In this document: one piece after another, positions 9,126-17,994 of the stretch
Position numbering within the stretch: the stretch's first letter is position 1
Layout: each line of letters opens with the position of its first letter
Source of the DNA: an uncultured Bacteroidia bacterium
GTDB taxonomy: Bacteria; Bacteroidota; Bacteroidia; Bacteroidales; Prolixibacteraceae
Direction of reading: 5' to 3'
DNA: 64,000 bases
Assembly (NCBI GenBank): GCA_903902325.1
Contig: CAIUUO010000183.1
Location: 1-64,000, forward strand
Program-made: the position numbers and the translations under genes
The notes under the pieces: model-generated
The model's database searches: none
The model's input: only the letters and a program-made list of their open reading frames with translations
What the model was told of the DNA's origin: nothing

Positions 9126-9300
9126 AGTTAATTGTTTTGAATGGATTCAAAAATTCCGACACATTTGGCAATTATAAACTAATCAGCCAGCAAAGTTAAG
9201 AAATCAGAACCACGGATGTTAATTCTTTTTGAATATTTAACAGATTGTATTCCCATTTGCCAAGTCAGGTTTCAATATTTTGATTGCATAATATTAATAA
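9126..9300. other. Intergenic gap upstream of the efflux operon
   Basis: These 175 bases separate the TSUP gene stop from the start of the fusion-protein gene, both on the minus strand. The DNA is AT-rich and should contain the efflux-operon promoter. I see no exact TAnnTTTG element and no convincing terminator, repeat or RNA gene in it. Confidence 0.4.
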
Positions 9301-10059
9301 TCAAAGAAATACAAAAATAGTAGAAATAAATGTGATGATGACGACACTCCAGCGATAGGCGGGATCTTTTATTCTATAGACTACTTTAATTCCTATATAT
9401 GCACCCAACATAATAAAAGGGATGGCGAGGAAATCAATGATAAGCAATTTAGCAGTGATATTATTCCACACAAAATATTGTAATGGAAGCTTTGCAATAT
9501 TTATGATTGCGAAAAACCAGGCAGTTGTGCCGATATAATTTTTCTTAGGTAGATGAAGAGCCAGTAGATATATGGCAAAAACAGGTCCCGCAACATTTCC
9601 AATCATGGTTGCAAAACCGCCCAGGATTCCAAAAACTGCTGCAAACATAGGATGTCCGGTTAGGATATCTTTTTTATGTGACAAGTCATTCCAAACCATC
9701 AAAACCAATGAGAATAGTACTGACACGGCAATAATGTGCTTAAACTGTTGATCATTCACCATTTTTCCTACCCATAATGCGATCAATAATCCCAGAAATG
9801 CCCAGGGAAGAGCTTTCAGCAGAGGTTTCCACTGGGCATGACGATGGTACCAGGTGACAGCAAAGATATCCGCAGTAATTAGAATAGGCAATAAAACGCC
9901 GGTAGAGGCTTTTCCTCCAAAGATCATGGCCATTGTGGGAACAACTATCATGGAGACCCCGGGTATGCCCGTTTTCGACATTCCAATCAAAATGGCACAC
10001 ATGCCAATTAGGATAACGTGCGTATAATTCAAAGACAAATTGTTGAAAAATACGGTCAT
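9301..10059 (-). CDS. TSUP (TauE/SafE) family membrane permease
   Basis: This is a polytopic inner-membrane protein of the TauE/SafE (DUF81) family, whose members move sulfite, sulfonates or related organic anions. The 252 residues show about eight hydrophobic helices in two halves. The first half has the family-like GMSKTGIPGVSMIVVPTMA motif near residues 25-44. The second half has GNVAGPVFAIYLLALHLPKK. The substrate cannot be read from sequence and no sulfur-metabolism neighbour helps. It is divergent from efp, with about 85 bases between the starts. Confidence 0.85.
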   Translation of the reverse strand: MTVFFNNLSLNYTHVILIGMCAILIGMSKTGIPGVSMIVVPTMAMIFGGKASTGVLLPILITADIFAVTWYHRHAQWKPLLKALPWAFLGLLIALWVGKMVNDQQFKHIIAVSVLFSLVLMVWNDLSHKKDILTGHPMFAAVFGILGGFATMIGNVAGPVFAIYLLALHLPKKNYIGTTAWFFAIINIAKLPLQYFVWNNITAKLLIIDFLAIPFIMLGAYIGIKVVYRIKDPAYRWSVVIITFISTIFVFL

Positions 10060-10091
10060 ATTATTAATTTTCTGGTTTGAATGGTTTTACC

Positions 10092-10099
10092 TATTTTTG
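10092..10099 (+). promoter_or_regulatory. Candidate -7 promoter element for efp
   Basis: TATTTTTG matches the Bacteroidota primary-sigma -7 consensus TAnnTTTG and lies 46 bases before the efp start. A TTTG copy is at 10076-10079, but the 12-base spacing is shorter than the usual 19-21, so the -33 element is unclear. Confidence 0.4.
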
Positions 10100-10144
10100 C
10101 AAAAAATTTAAAGATAGTTTTTTAACGTTCAAATTAAGAGGATA

Positions 10145-10714
10145 ATGGCAAGTTTAGCAGATTTTCGTAATGGGTTGTGTATCGAATTCAACGATCAGAT
10201 ATTTCAGATAGTAAGTTTTCAGCATGTCAAACCGGGTAAAGGACCAGCGTTTGTGCGCACTAAACTTAAAAATATGAAGACCGGCAAGGTGATCGACAAC
10301 ACATTCTCGGGTGGTACAAAAATTACTACAGTGAGGGTTGAGAGAAGACCATATCAATACCTTTACCACGATGAGACCGGCTATAATTTCATGAATGCCG
10401 AAACTTTCGAGCAGGTAAATATCGAGGCGGCCATGGTTGAAAATGCGGATCTGATGAAAGAGGGGATGACTGTTGAGATCACCTACCATGCAGAAACTGA
10501 AACACCTTTGACGGTCGATCTTCCCCCGTTCATCGAACTTGAGATCACGTATGCTGAACCCAGCGAACGTGGCAACACCGCTTCATCAACCGCCCTCAAG
10601 GCCGTAACAGTTGAGTCAGGAGCGACCATCATGGTTCCATTGTTCATCAATCAGGGAGATGTCATCAAAGTTGATACCCGAGATCGTTCTTACTCCGAAA
10701 GAGTTAAAAGATAA
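10145..10714 (+). CDS. efp: Elongation factor P
   Basis: EF-P rescues ribosomes stalled at polyproline by entering the E site. The 189 residues are the normal length, with three beta-barrel domains. The tip loop reads KPGKGPAF with Lys32 at the position that is modified in many bacteria; no modification gene (epmA/epmB, earP) is in the window. Domain II (TYHAETETPLTVDLPPFIEL) and domain III (RDRSYSERVKR at the C-terminus) are complete. A very strong hairpin terminator follows. Confidence 0.96.
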   Translation: MASLADFRNGLCIEFNDQIFQIVSFQHVKPGKGPAFVRTKLKNMKTGKVIDNTFSGGTKITTVRVERRPYQYLYHDETGYNFMNAETFEQVNIEAAMVENADLMKEGMTVEITYHAETETPLTVDLPPFIELEITYAEPSERGNTASSTALKAVTVESGATIMVPLFINQGDVIKVDTRDRSYSERVKR

Positions 10715-10733
10715 ATATTGCAGAAAATTCCAT

Positions 10734-10771
10734 AAAAAAACCCGGCCATCAAAATTTAGCCGGGTTTTTTT
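10734..10771. terminator. Bidirectional intrinsic terminator between efp and queA
   Basis: AAAAAAACCCGGC at 10734-10746 and GCCGGGTTTTTTT at 10759-10771 form a perfect 13-bp inverted repeat with a 12-base loop. The GC core is flanked by an A-run on one side and a T-run on the other, so it can end transcription of both convergent genes. It is the clearest intrinsic terminator in the window. Confidence 0.92.
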
Positions 10772-10785
10772 ATGCAAAAAATGAA

Positions 10786-11847
10786 CTAAATAATCAGCAT
10801 TGCATCACCATAGGTTCCGAAATGGTATTTTTCCTTGATCGCCTCCTTATATGCATTCATCAGATTGTCGTAGCCTGCAAATGCGCTGACCATCATTAAA
10901 AGGGTAGAGAGCGGCAGGTGAAAGTTGGATATCATGCTGTCGGCCACGCTAAAGTCATAAGGAGGGAAGATGAATTTGTTGGTCCATCCTTCGAATGGTT
11001 TAAGCATACCATTGGTCGAAACAGAAGTTTCAAGGGTTCTCATCACCGTGGTACCCACTGCGCAAATACGATTTCTCTCTTCCTTGGCTGCATTGACGAT
11101 GCTGACGGCATCATCCTTGATCCATATTTGTTCGGAATCCATCTTATGTTTGGTCAAATCTTCAACATCGACACTCCTGAAATTGCCAAGTCCGACATGA
11201 AGTGTGATCTCTGCGAAGTTTACTCCTTTTATTTCCAGACGTTTCAATAATTCACGACTAAAGTGAAGACCTGCGGTCGGAGCTGCTACAGCTCCTTCGT
11301 GCTTGGCGAAAACTGTTTGGTAGCGCATCGCATCATCTTCTTCTACCGGACGATTAATAATCTTCGGCAGAGGTGTTTCGCCTAGTTTGAATAAAGTTTC
11401 CTTAAATTCATCGTAAGTACCGTCAAATAGAAAACGTAGTGTTCTGCCTCTGGAAGTTGTGTTATCAATTACTTCTGCCACCAGCAGATCATCGTCACCA
11501 AAATAGAGTTTGTTTCCGATCCTAATTTTTCTGGCAGGATCGACCAGAACGTCCCAAAGCCTTAACTCGCGATTTAGTTCACGCAGAAGAAAAACTTCTA
11601 TTTGGGCGCCTGTTTTTTCCTTGTTTCCGTAAAGTCTGGCAGGGAATACCTTGGTGTTATTGAACACCATCACATCTTTGTCGTTGAAATAATCAATCAC
11701 ATCTTTGAAAATCTTGTGTTCAATGTCGCCAGTCTGACGGTTTAAAACAAGTAACCTTGATTCGTCCCGATTCTTTGACGGATGCAATGAAATCAATTCA
11801 TCAGGTAAATTGTACTTAAATTTCGAAAGCTTCATCGTTGATGACAT
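10786..11847 (-). CDS. queA: S-adenosylmethionine:tRNA ribosyltransferase-isomerase
   Basis: QueA transfers the ribosyl part of SAM to preQ1 in tRNA, making epoxyqueuosine. The 353 residues include the N-terminal block [20 protein letters not shown], the motif [15 protein letters not shown], and the central [14 protein letters not shown] and [13 protein letters not shown] motifs, all typical. Met5 (start 11835) is an alternative start. The gene lies 9 bases after truB, in a unit with ftsX, DUF3098 and truB. queG, the next step of the pathway, is at 33.7 kb in the same window. Confidence 0.95.
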   Translation of the reverse strand: MSSTMKLSKFKYNLPDELISLHPSKNRDESRLLVLNRQTGDIEHKIFKDVIDYFNDKDVMVFNNTKVFPARLYGNKEKTGAQIEVFLLRELNRELRLWDVLVDPARKIRIGNKLYFGDDDLLVAEVIDNTTSRGRTLRFLFDGTYDEFKETLFKLGETPLPKIINRPVEEDDAMRYQTVFAKHEGAVAAPTAGLHFSRELLKRLEIKGVNFAEITLHVGLGNFRSVDVEDLTKHKMDSEQIWIKDDAVSIVNAAKEERNRICAVGTTVMRTLETSVSTNGMLKPFEGWTNKFIFPPYDFSVADSMISNFHLPLSTLLMMVSAFAGYDNLMNAYKEAIKEKYHFGTYGDAMLII

Positions 11848-11856
11848 TTATATGAT

Positions 11857-12591
11857 TTAAATTGTTGAAATTATTTTTTCCTGAAAATGAGCAGAAAGCA
11901 TATCTGCCAACTCTGCAAGATCTAAACTCTGATCGAGAGAATATTCCCCGATTCTCGTTCTCTTCAGTCCGATCAAATATGCGCCGCTATTGAGTGCCTT
12001 ACCGATATCCCTCGCCAGGGCGCGGATATAGGTTCCCTTACTGCACACAATTCTTAATTCGATTTCAGGCATTTCCGCCCTGATCAACTCAATCTCTTTG
12101 ATAACAAGTAACTTCGGTTTGAGTTCAAACTCTTTACCTTTTCTAGCCAATTTATAGGCACGTTTACCATCAACCTTAATCGCACTGTAATCCGGAGGTA
12201 TCTGTTCAATGGAACCCACAAAAGACTGAAGTACGTTTTCGATCATTACCAGGGTTATATGATCAGTTGGAAACTGCTCATTCTCTTCTGTTTCCAAATC
12301 ATACGAAGGAGTGATGGCACCGACTTTGATCAGCGCGATGTACTCTTTTTCATCTGCCTGAATTTCATCGATTTGCTTGGTGAATTTTCCCGAACAAAGA
12401 ACCATAACACCTGTAGCCTTTGGATCAAGGGTTCCAGCATGGCCGAGCTTTAATTTTTTGATCTTCAAGAAGCGGCACAGCATGATGCGGACTTTATTCA
12501 CCAAATCGAATGAGGTCCAATCGATGGGTTTATTCAAAACCAGGATTTCTCCACGGATGAAATCAAAATCTTTTGACTCATTATATCTCAT
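11857..12591 (-). CDS. truB: tRNA pseudouridine(55) synthase
   Basis: TruB converts U55 of the T-loop to pseudouridine in nearly all tRNAs. The 244 residues contain LNKPIDWTSFDLVNKVR near the N-terminus and GHAGTLDPKATG at 50-61, with Asp56 the catalytic aspartate. YSAIKVDGKRAYKLAR and CSKGTYIRALARDIG are also family motifs. The length fits the shorter Bacteroidota form without a PUA domain. It lies 93 bases downstream of DUF3098 and 9 bases before queA. Confidence 0.95.
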   Translation of the reverse strand: MRYNESKDFDFIRGEILVLNKPIDWTSFDLVNKVRIMLCRFLKIKKLKLGHAGTLDPKATGVMVLCSGKFTKQIDEIQADEKEYIALIKVGAITPSYDLETEENEQFPTDHITLVMIENVLQSFVGSIEQIPPDYSAIKVDGKRAYKLARKGKEFELKPKLLVIKEIELIRAEMPEIELRIVCSKGTYIRALARDIGKALNSGAYLIGLKRTRIGEYSLDQSLDLAELADMLSAHFQEKIISTI

Positions 12592-12684
12592 TCAATGAAC
12601 TGGTTGCTTGGCAATGCCGATGGAAAATTCATGCAGAAAATAATTGTTCTGAAACAAATGGAATATTATAAGGATTCCTTTGGT

Positions 12685-12936
12685 TCAGGATTTGGGTTTT
12701 TTCATGATGGCGTATATCTCGAAGAGGAATCCGAACATCACCACCAGGGGGGCAAGAGTGATTCTGCGGAAACTGAATATTACCTCTTTGTTGAAAACAT
12801 TAGGATCTGAGCTTTTGCCGCCGGTCATCAAAGCAAACCCGAGGATGATGATTCCTAACCCTATCAACATCAATTTCAAGTTTTCTTTTCCGAGGGCAAA
12901 CCCTTTGGGGTCTGTTTTTTCGCTATTCCTCACCAT
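12685..12936 (-). CDS. DUF3098 small membrane protein
   Basis: This 83-residue protein has two transmembrane helices (about residues 21-40 and 58-77) separated by a short loop with SSDPNVFNKEVIFSFRRITLAP. That layout matches DUF3098, a Bacteroidota family found next to ftsX. Its function is unknown; its position between ftsX and truB suggests an envelope or division link. The gap to truB is 93 bases and holds no uppP gene, which I would expect here by comparison with relatives. Confidence 0.8.
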   Translation of the reverse strand: MVRNSEKTDPKGFALGKENLKLMLIGLGIIILGFALMTGGKSSDPNVFNKEVIFSFRRITLAPLVVMFGFLFEIYAIMKKPKS

Positions 12937-12972
12937 TAAACAATGAATTAGTTATTAACCCGCAAAGATAGT

Positions 12973-13842
12973 TCAATAATAGAGCTGATCAAACTTCATT
13001 CGCAAAAATTTATTCACCGCAAGATAGGTAGACAAGGCAGTCATGATAATTCCAAATGTAAATATGCTCCCAACCAGAATAGCTAACGATACAGAGTCTT
13101 GAAAATCAATGAAATCCTTAAGCTCTGACTGGTACGAGGTGAAAATCATCAAGAGGATAAAGCAGGCGATAATAGCACCGTAAATACCATGCAAAACACT
13201 TTTAACAATAAACGGAAACCGGATAAAAGATCTTGTTGCACCTACCAACTGCATCGAATTGATGAGATATCTTTTAGAATAAATGGAAAGCCGGATGGTA
13301 TTATTGATCAGCGCAATAAATATGGTAAACATAAGTATGCTCAGAATCAAAATAATTAGACTGAGTTTCTGAACATTTGAATTTAATTGTTTGACGAGAT
13401 TTCGCTGGTAATAAACTTCTTGTACTTCAGGGAATTTTAGAAATTTTGCCTCCAACTGGGACATACTATCAGGATTGGCATATTCGGCATGAACCCTGAC
13501 ATCCATGGAGGAGAGCAATGGATTGTAGCCTAAAAAGTCAACAAAATCTTCGCCCAGGTCTTTTTTTAACTCTTCGGCAGCCGTTTGTCTGTCAACGAAC
13601 TTCGTTGATTTGATATAAGGGGTTGATTCAAGATTTTTCTGAAGTTTGAGAATATCCACTTCACGAGTTTTTTCTTTCAGAATCAATGTCACGCCTACAT
13701 TTTCCATGACGTAGTCCTTTAAGCGTTTGGTATTGATGAGAAGAAGTCCCAGCAAGCCAAATAGGAAAAGTACCAGAGCGATACTTAAGGTCGTACTGAA
13801 ATAGGAACTAAAAAGTGATTTTCTTAATTTTTCTTTTGCCAT
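12973..13842 (-). CDS. ftsX: Cell division permease FtsX
   Basis: FtsX is the membrane half of FtsEX, which controls peptidoglycan hydrolases at the septum. From ATG 13842 it has 289 residues. It shows an N-terminal helix (about 20-40), a periplasmic domain (about 45-160) and three C-terminal helices with the family segment YLINSMQLVGATRSFIRFPF. A TTG in frame at 13869 would add nine residues, but they are encoded by an intergenic repeat, so I reject it. ftsE is not adjacent, as is common in this phylum. Confidence 0.9.
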   Translation of the reverse strand: MAKEKLRKSLFSSYFSTTLSIALVLFLFGLLGLLLINTKRLKDYVMENVGVTLILKEKTREVDILKLQKNLESTPYIKSTKFVDRQTAAEELKKDLGEDFVDFLGYNPLLSSMDVRVHAEYANPDSMSQLEAKFLKFPEVQEVYYQRNLVKQLNSNVQKLSLIILILSILMFTIFIALINNTIRLSIYSKRYLINSMQLVGATRSFIRFPFIVKSVLHGIYGAIIACFILLMIFTSYQSELKDFIDFQDSVSLAILVGSIFTFGIIMTALSTYLAVNKFLRMKFDQLYY

Positions 13843-13852
13843 GGGAAAAAAG

Positions 13853-13887
13853 TAATTGACAATTGACAATTGATAATTGACAATTAG
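13853..13887. repeat. ATTGACA heptamer repeat upstream of ftsX
   Basis: Four tandem 7-bp units of the ATTGACA type (one reads ATTGATA) sit just upstream of ftsX. The same word family recurs at 38717-38752 and 42447-42634. It lies in non-coding DNA between the yfhO-like gene and ftsX. Its role is unknown. Confidence 0.75.
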
Positions 13888-13939
13888 TTATGGTGCTTAA
13901 TATTAAACTGTTAAATCAAATTAATGCAATAAAAATGTC

Positions 13940-16414
13940 TTAATTATTTAATTTCTGTGCTTTTTTCAAAGATATGTTTTTAAAAAGCACGAAACCAATC
14001 AGCAACAGTAAAAGAAGGGAAGAAATCATGGAAACCTGTTTACCCAAATGGTAGGAGACTGGTTCAAATCTGAAGGTGATATCATAGTTTCCCTCCTGAA
14101 GTACCATTGCCCTAAGTAGATAATTTGCCTGAAAGTGAGGAACAAGTTTGTCTCCGATATAGGCATTCCATCCTTTGGAATAGTATATTTCAGAGAAAAC
14201 AGCGATTTCATTGCCTCTCCCGGAATAGCTGTATACCAACTGATTCGGTGAGTAACTTTTCAACGAAATTTGTGAAGGAGAACCTGGGGATGATTTAACA
14301 TTACCCAGCATGGGCTGAAATTTTTTATCCACGACAATCTCTTTGGTCAAATCTGCTTTGCCCAGGGCTGCAATTTCCTGATCCGGATTATCTACAAGTT
14401 GATAAGACTGTACAATCCAGACACTTCCCATCGCTTTTTTATTGATCAGAGGCGATGCTTCAGGATTGTGTATCAGATACTTCGTATTCATCATGTTCAA
14501 GGCGTTCAGTCCGATAAAGACGGAGTCGACACCGCTTTCCGTCTTGACCGCTTTTAATTTTGTGATGAGTTGCTGAATTTCACTGTTGATGTGATAGTCG
14601 ATCAGATCCTGGTACCTTCTCATTTTTGCACCGTGGTATCCTCCGATGGATTGATGGTAAAAGGAGGTGCTAGCTTCATTGAATGGATCAACGGAAAGAT
14701 TGAGTACCCGGTATTCGCTTTTGTCTTTCAGGATTTCCTTGTCTGCCGTGGTTGCAGGATAAGGATTTCTAGCCCTTTGTTCTTGAACGAAATTATCATT
14801 GTTGATGTAACGCTTGTTCACACCCCACATATCAACCAAAATCAGGAATGCGATCAGGAACAATGCGTATTCAGATTTTAGTTTCTTTGCAACATAAACC
14901 CATAATATCAGGGCTGTTGCCAGGATAAAAGCAAGGGAGCGAAGTGCGTCATCCTGCAGAAATGACTTGCGATCTGAAATTAATCCGTTTTGGATCCAGT
15001 CGGGCATTTGGGAATCACCGGCATAAATGAAGGATCCGGATAATCCCGGGAGGAGGAAAAAGAGGAAGGAAACACCTGCTGTCAGTCCAACACTCCAGGT
15101 GAGGGCTTTCTTCCATTGAGCCTTATCAATCTCTTCAGAAAATATTTTCTGAAGGCCGATGGAAGCCAGCAATGGGATCGTGAAACTTGCGATTACAAGG
15201 ATCATGGAGACTGTCCTGAATTTGTTGTATCCCGGGAAATAATCCAGGAAAAAGCTGGTCAAAGGCATGAAGTTCCGACCCCAGGACAACAGGATGGAGA
15301 AGATTGTGGCTGCAATGATCCAGATTCTCACTGATCCTTTGGTCAGAAACAGGGAGAGGACAAAAAGGAACATGACAATTGCCCCGGCATAGACTGGGCC
15401 GGAAGTGCCGGGCTGGGTACCCCAGTATCCCGGAAGTTGTTTGATGATGGAGTTGGCGTTGGGAACGTTGTTGGTTTTCAACAGTTCTGCTGTTTTTGAG
15501 TTTTCGCCAAAATCGATCATGGAGGCTCCTCCCTTGAAGTTTGGAATCAGCAAAGTCATCGTCTCATCCACGCCATAACTCCAGCCTGTGGCGTAATCCT
15601 TGTCGAGGCCTGATGTTTTATTGCCCTTGTCCTGGGTCAGTTCGGAAGGTCCGCGTAATGAGAATTTCCCGTATTCATAAGTGGTCCAGAGCCTTTCCGT
15701 ATTGGCGGCTATAGCAAGAATTGCAAACGCCAAAATAACTCCGCTTCGTTTCAGGAAATCGTTCAGCTGTTTCCCTTTGAAAGCGAAGTAGAGTTCAACA
15801 ATCCCGAATATCAGGATGGTCAGCAGAGAATAATAGGTAATCTGAAGGTGGTTGGCATAGATCTGTAGTGCCAGAAACAGGGCAAAAAGAGCGCTTCCGA
15901 TCCAGAGATTTTTTTTCCATGCATGGTACAAGGCGCCAATCATCGGCGCCATATAACCGATTGCAACTGCTTTCGTATTGTGACCGGCTGCAATGATGAT
16001 GAAATTGTAGGAGGAGAATCCGAAGGCAATGGCGCCAATCAGGCTGATCCAGGGATTCAGGCCGAAGAGGAGCAGAGCTATGTAAAACCCGATCATGTAA
16101 AGAAAGACGAAACTGATAGGTCTCTGGTCGAAAAGGGTGCAAATACTGTAAATGGGGGAGATCATGGAGTAAGTAGGCAGGCCGATCAGGTAGGCAGGCA
16201 TGCCACCGAACATGGAATTGGTCCATAAGGCCAGATCGGAATGGGTCTTGTTGTAATCCGTGATCTCCTTGGCCATGCCGGTAGCGGTATTGGTATCGTG
16301 CTGGTTCAGTTTTTTCCCTTCTAGCTGGGGAGAAAAGTAAATTGCCGGCAGAATCAGGAATAGTAAAACGGCGGTCAGATGTGGAAGGGCTTTTTTGAAT
16401 GATACGTTATCCAT
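13940..16414 (-). CDS. YfhO family polytopic membrane protein
   Basis: This 824-residue protein has an N-terminal helix, about a dozen further membrane helices over residues 1-520, and a soluble beta-rich C-terminal region with one final helix. It matches the YfhO family of GT-C-like membrane proteins, which are implicated in glycosylation of lipoteichoic acid in Gram-positive bacteria. In Bacteroidota the role is uncertain but probably envelope glycan assembly. The early periplasmic motif QHDTNTATGMAKEITDY and the SMFGGMPAYLIG segment are typical. Its head-to-head partner is a flippase, supporting a surface-glycan role. Confidence 0.82.
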   Translation of the reverse strand: MDNVSFKKALPHLTAVLLFLILPAIYFSPQLEGKKLNQHDTNTATGMAKEITDYNKTHSDLALWTNSMFGGMPAYLIGLPTYSMISPIYSICTLFDQRPISFVFLYMIGFYIALLLFGLNPWISLIGAIAFGFSSYNFIIIAAGHNTKAVAIGYMAPMIGALYHAWKKNLWIGSALFALFLALQIYANHLQITYYSLLTILIFGIVELYFAFKGKQLNDFLKRSGVILAFAILAIAANTERLWTTYEYGKFSLRGPSELTQDKGNKTSGLDKDYATGWSYGVDETMTLLIPNFKGGASMIDFGENSKTAELLKTNNVPNANSIIKQLPGYWGTQPGTSGPVYAGAIVMFLFVLSLFLTKGSVRIWIIAATIFSILLSWGRNFMPLTSFFLDYFPGYNKFRTVSMILVIASFTIPLLASIGLQKIFSEEIDKAQWKKALTWSVGLTAGVSFLFFLLPGLSGSFIYAGDSQMPDWIQNGLISDRKSFLQDDALRSLAFILATALILWVYVAKKLKSEYALFLIAFLILVDMWGVNKRYINNDNFVQEQRARNPYPATTADKEILKDKSEYRVLNLSVDPFNEASTSFYHQSIGGYHGAKMRRYQDLIDYHINSEIQQLITKLKAVKTESGVDSVFIGLNALNMMNTKYLIHNPEASPLINKKAMGSVWIVQSYQLVDNPDQEIAALGKADLTKEIVVDKKFQPMLGNVKSSPGSPSQISLKSYSPNQLVYSYSGRGNEIAVFSEIYYSKGWNAYIGDKLVPHFQANYLLRAMVLQEGNYDITFRFEPVSYHLGKQVSMISSLLLLLLIGFVLFKNISLKKAQKLNN

Positions 16415-16471
16415 GGCTACTGTGTTGATATTCGGTCGTAAAAGTACATTTTTTTATACAATGGTTTTTCC

Positions 16472-16479
16472 TACTTTTG
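16472..16479 (+). promoter_or_regulatory. -7 promoter element of the flippase-GT2 unit
   Basis: TACTTTTG is an exact match to TAnnTTTG. The T-rich stretch at 16448-16455 is at a suitable distance for a -33 box. The element overlaps the most distal TTG start of the flippase ORF (16477), so that start is unlikely and TTG 16504 is preferred. Confidence 0.5.
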
Positions 16480-16503
16480 TCCTTATTTGAAAATTATATC
16501 CTG

Positions 16504-17988
16504 TTGGGAATCATTGTCAAACAATCCGTTAAAGGGACCATTTACATCTATCTGGGTGTTCTGTTGGGTTTTGTAACCACAGCCATTCTCTTTCCTCACA
16601 TCTATTCGAAAGCCGAAATCGGATTACTGAAGATCATCGTCACCTATTCTACCATGATCGCCCAGTTCGGAACACTTGGAATTAACGGTGCCACTATCCG
16701 GTTGTTCCCTTTTTTCAGGACAGCGGATAAAAAGCACCACGGTTTTCTTCCTTTTGCCCTCTCTATCGGGATGATAGGCTTCCTCATTTCAGCTATTTTG
16801 TTGCTGCTATTCAAACCTTTGATTATGGAGATGAGCCTTGAAAAATCCACACTTCTCGTAGGTTACATCAACTGGCTGATTGTGCTAGTATTCTTCCAAC
16901 TATTTTTTTCCATCCTGGATATTTACTATTCGGCATTGAACAACAGCGTTCACGGGACCTGGCTGAGGGAGGTGTTTCAAAGGGTGCTGATTATACTGAT
17001 GATCGGGCTCTATTATTTCGACTTGCTTTCTTTTCACCAGTTTGTGCTGTCCTATATCGCGGCTATATCTGTTCCTACCTTTTATATTCTTTATACTTTG
17101 ATCAGGGAGGGCCAGTTTAACCTGCACTTCGACCTGAAATTCCTGGACAAGGATCTTTTGCGTTCCGTCGGAGCCATGTCGTTGTTTAGTATCCTGAACG
17201 GTTTTTCGGTGATTATGATCCAGAATGTGGACGTGATCATGATTAACAAGATGCTCGGCCTTGAAGCTGCGGGAGTGTATGCCATTGTCTTCTTTTTCGG
17301 CATTGCGGTTAGTCTTCCGGCCCGCTCTATTTACAAGATTGCGAATGTAGCCGCGGCGGAAGCCTGGAAAAATGACGACCGCAAGACACTCAAAGATATC
17401 TACGAGAAAAGCTGCCTGACTCTCTTTGTCATCGGATCCTTCCTGTTTCTCGGTATCTGGCTGAATATAGGCAACATTATGCAGATCATTGGATTGGATT
17501 ATCTTTCCGGCAAATGGGTGATCTTCTTCATCGGATTGGGTTGCCTGCTGGATATGGCCACCGGGGCCAACAGTTCGCTGATGGGCACCTCCAAATATTA
17601 CAAGGTGCAATCTTATCTGCTTCTGATTCTGGTTGTTGTGTTGGTAGCCCTCAATCTTGTTCTGATTCCACTTTGGGGGTTGACAGGTGCAGCAATCAGC
17701 AGCGCCGCGGCGCTCGGTTTGCTGAATTTGATGCGATTCCTCTTCCTCTGGATTAAATACGACCTGCAACCTTACAATCTTCGATTTGTCTATGTGATTC
17801 TGATCGGAGTTGTTTCCTTTGCCATCTCCTATGCCATCCCTGTAAAGTTTCATTTCATCCTGGATATTTTAATCCGGAGTACAGTATTCAGCCTGTTGTT
17901 TTTGCTCCCGGTCTATTTTTTCAGGATATCTGATGATCTGAACAAGACAGCGGATCATTTTCTGAAAATGTTGAAAATAATCAGATAG
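16504..17988 (+). CDS. Wzx/MATE-like polysaccharide flippase
   Basis: This multi-pass protein of about 494 residues has around 12-14 hydrophobic helices and the N-terminal motif GIIVKQSVKGTIYIYLGVLLG seen in Bacteroidota polysaccharide-biosynthesis (oligosaccharide flippase) proteins. It should move lipid-linked sugar units across the inner membrane. I chose the TTG at 16504 because homologues begin at GIIVKQS and a -7 promoter element covers the earlier TTG at 16477. A GT2 gene follows after 6 bases in the same direction. The region is markedly more GC-rich than the window's first 5 kb. Confidence 0.87.
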   Translation: MGIIVKQSVKGTIYIYLGVLLGFVTTAILFPHIYSKAEIGLLKIIVTYSTMIAQFGTLGINGATIRLFPFFRTADKKHHGFLPFALSIGMIGFLISAILLLLFKPLIMEMSLEKSTLLVGYINWLIVLVFFQLFFSILDIYYSALNNSVHGTWLREVFQRVLIILMIGLYYFDLLSFHQFVLSYIAAISVPTFYILYTLIREGQFNLHFDLKFLDKDLLRSVGAMSLFSILNGFSVIMIQNVDVIMINKMLGLEAAGVYAIVFFFGIAVSLPARSIYKIANVAAAEAWKNDDRKTLKDIYEKSCLTLFVIGSFLFLGIWLNIGNIMQIIGLDYLSGKWVIFFIGLGCLLDMATGANSSLMGTSKYYKVQSYLLLILVVVLVALNLVLIPLWGLTGAAISSAAALGLLNLMRFLFLWIKYDLQPYNLRFVYVILIGVVSFAISYAIPVKFHFILDILIRSTVFSLLFLLPVYFFRISDDLNKTADHFLKMLKIIR

Positions 17989-17994
17989 TTAAAG

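Noticed and set aside
13843..13869. Nine-residue N-terminal extension of FtsX from a TTG
   Set aside because: It is encoded by the ATTGACA word repeat, and the following ATG at 13842 gives the normal FtsX start.
16900..17853. Long minus-strand ORF (317 codons) opposite the flippase
   Set aside because: It is rich in His, Gln and Asn without a domain, as expected from the antisense of a hydrophobic gene. The plus-strand flippase is clearly real.
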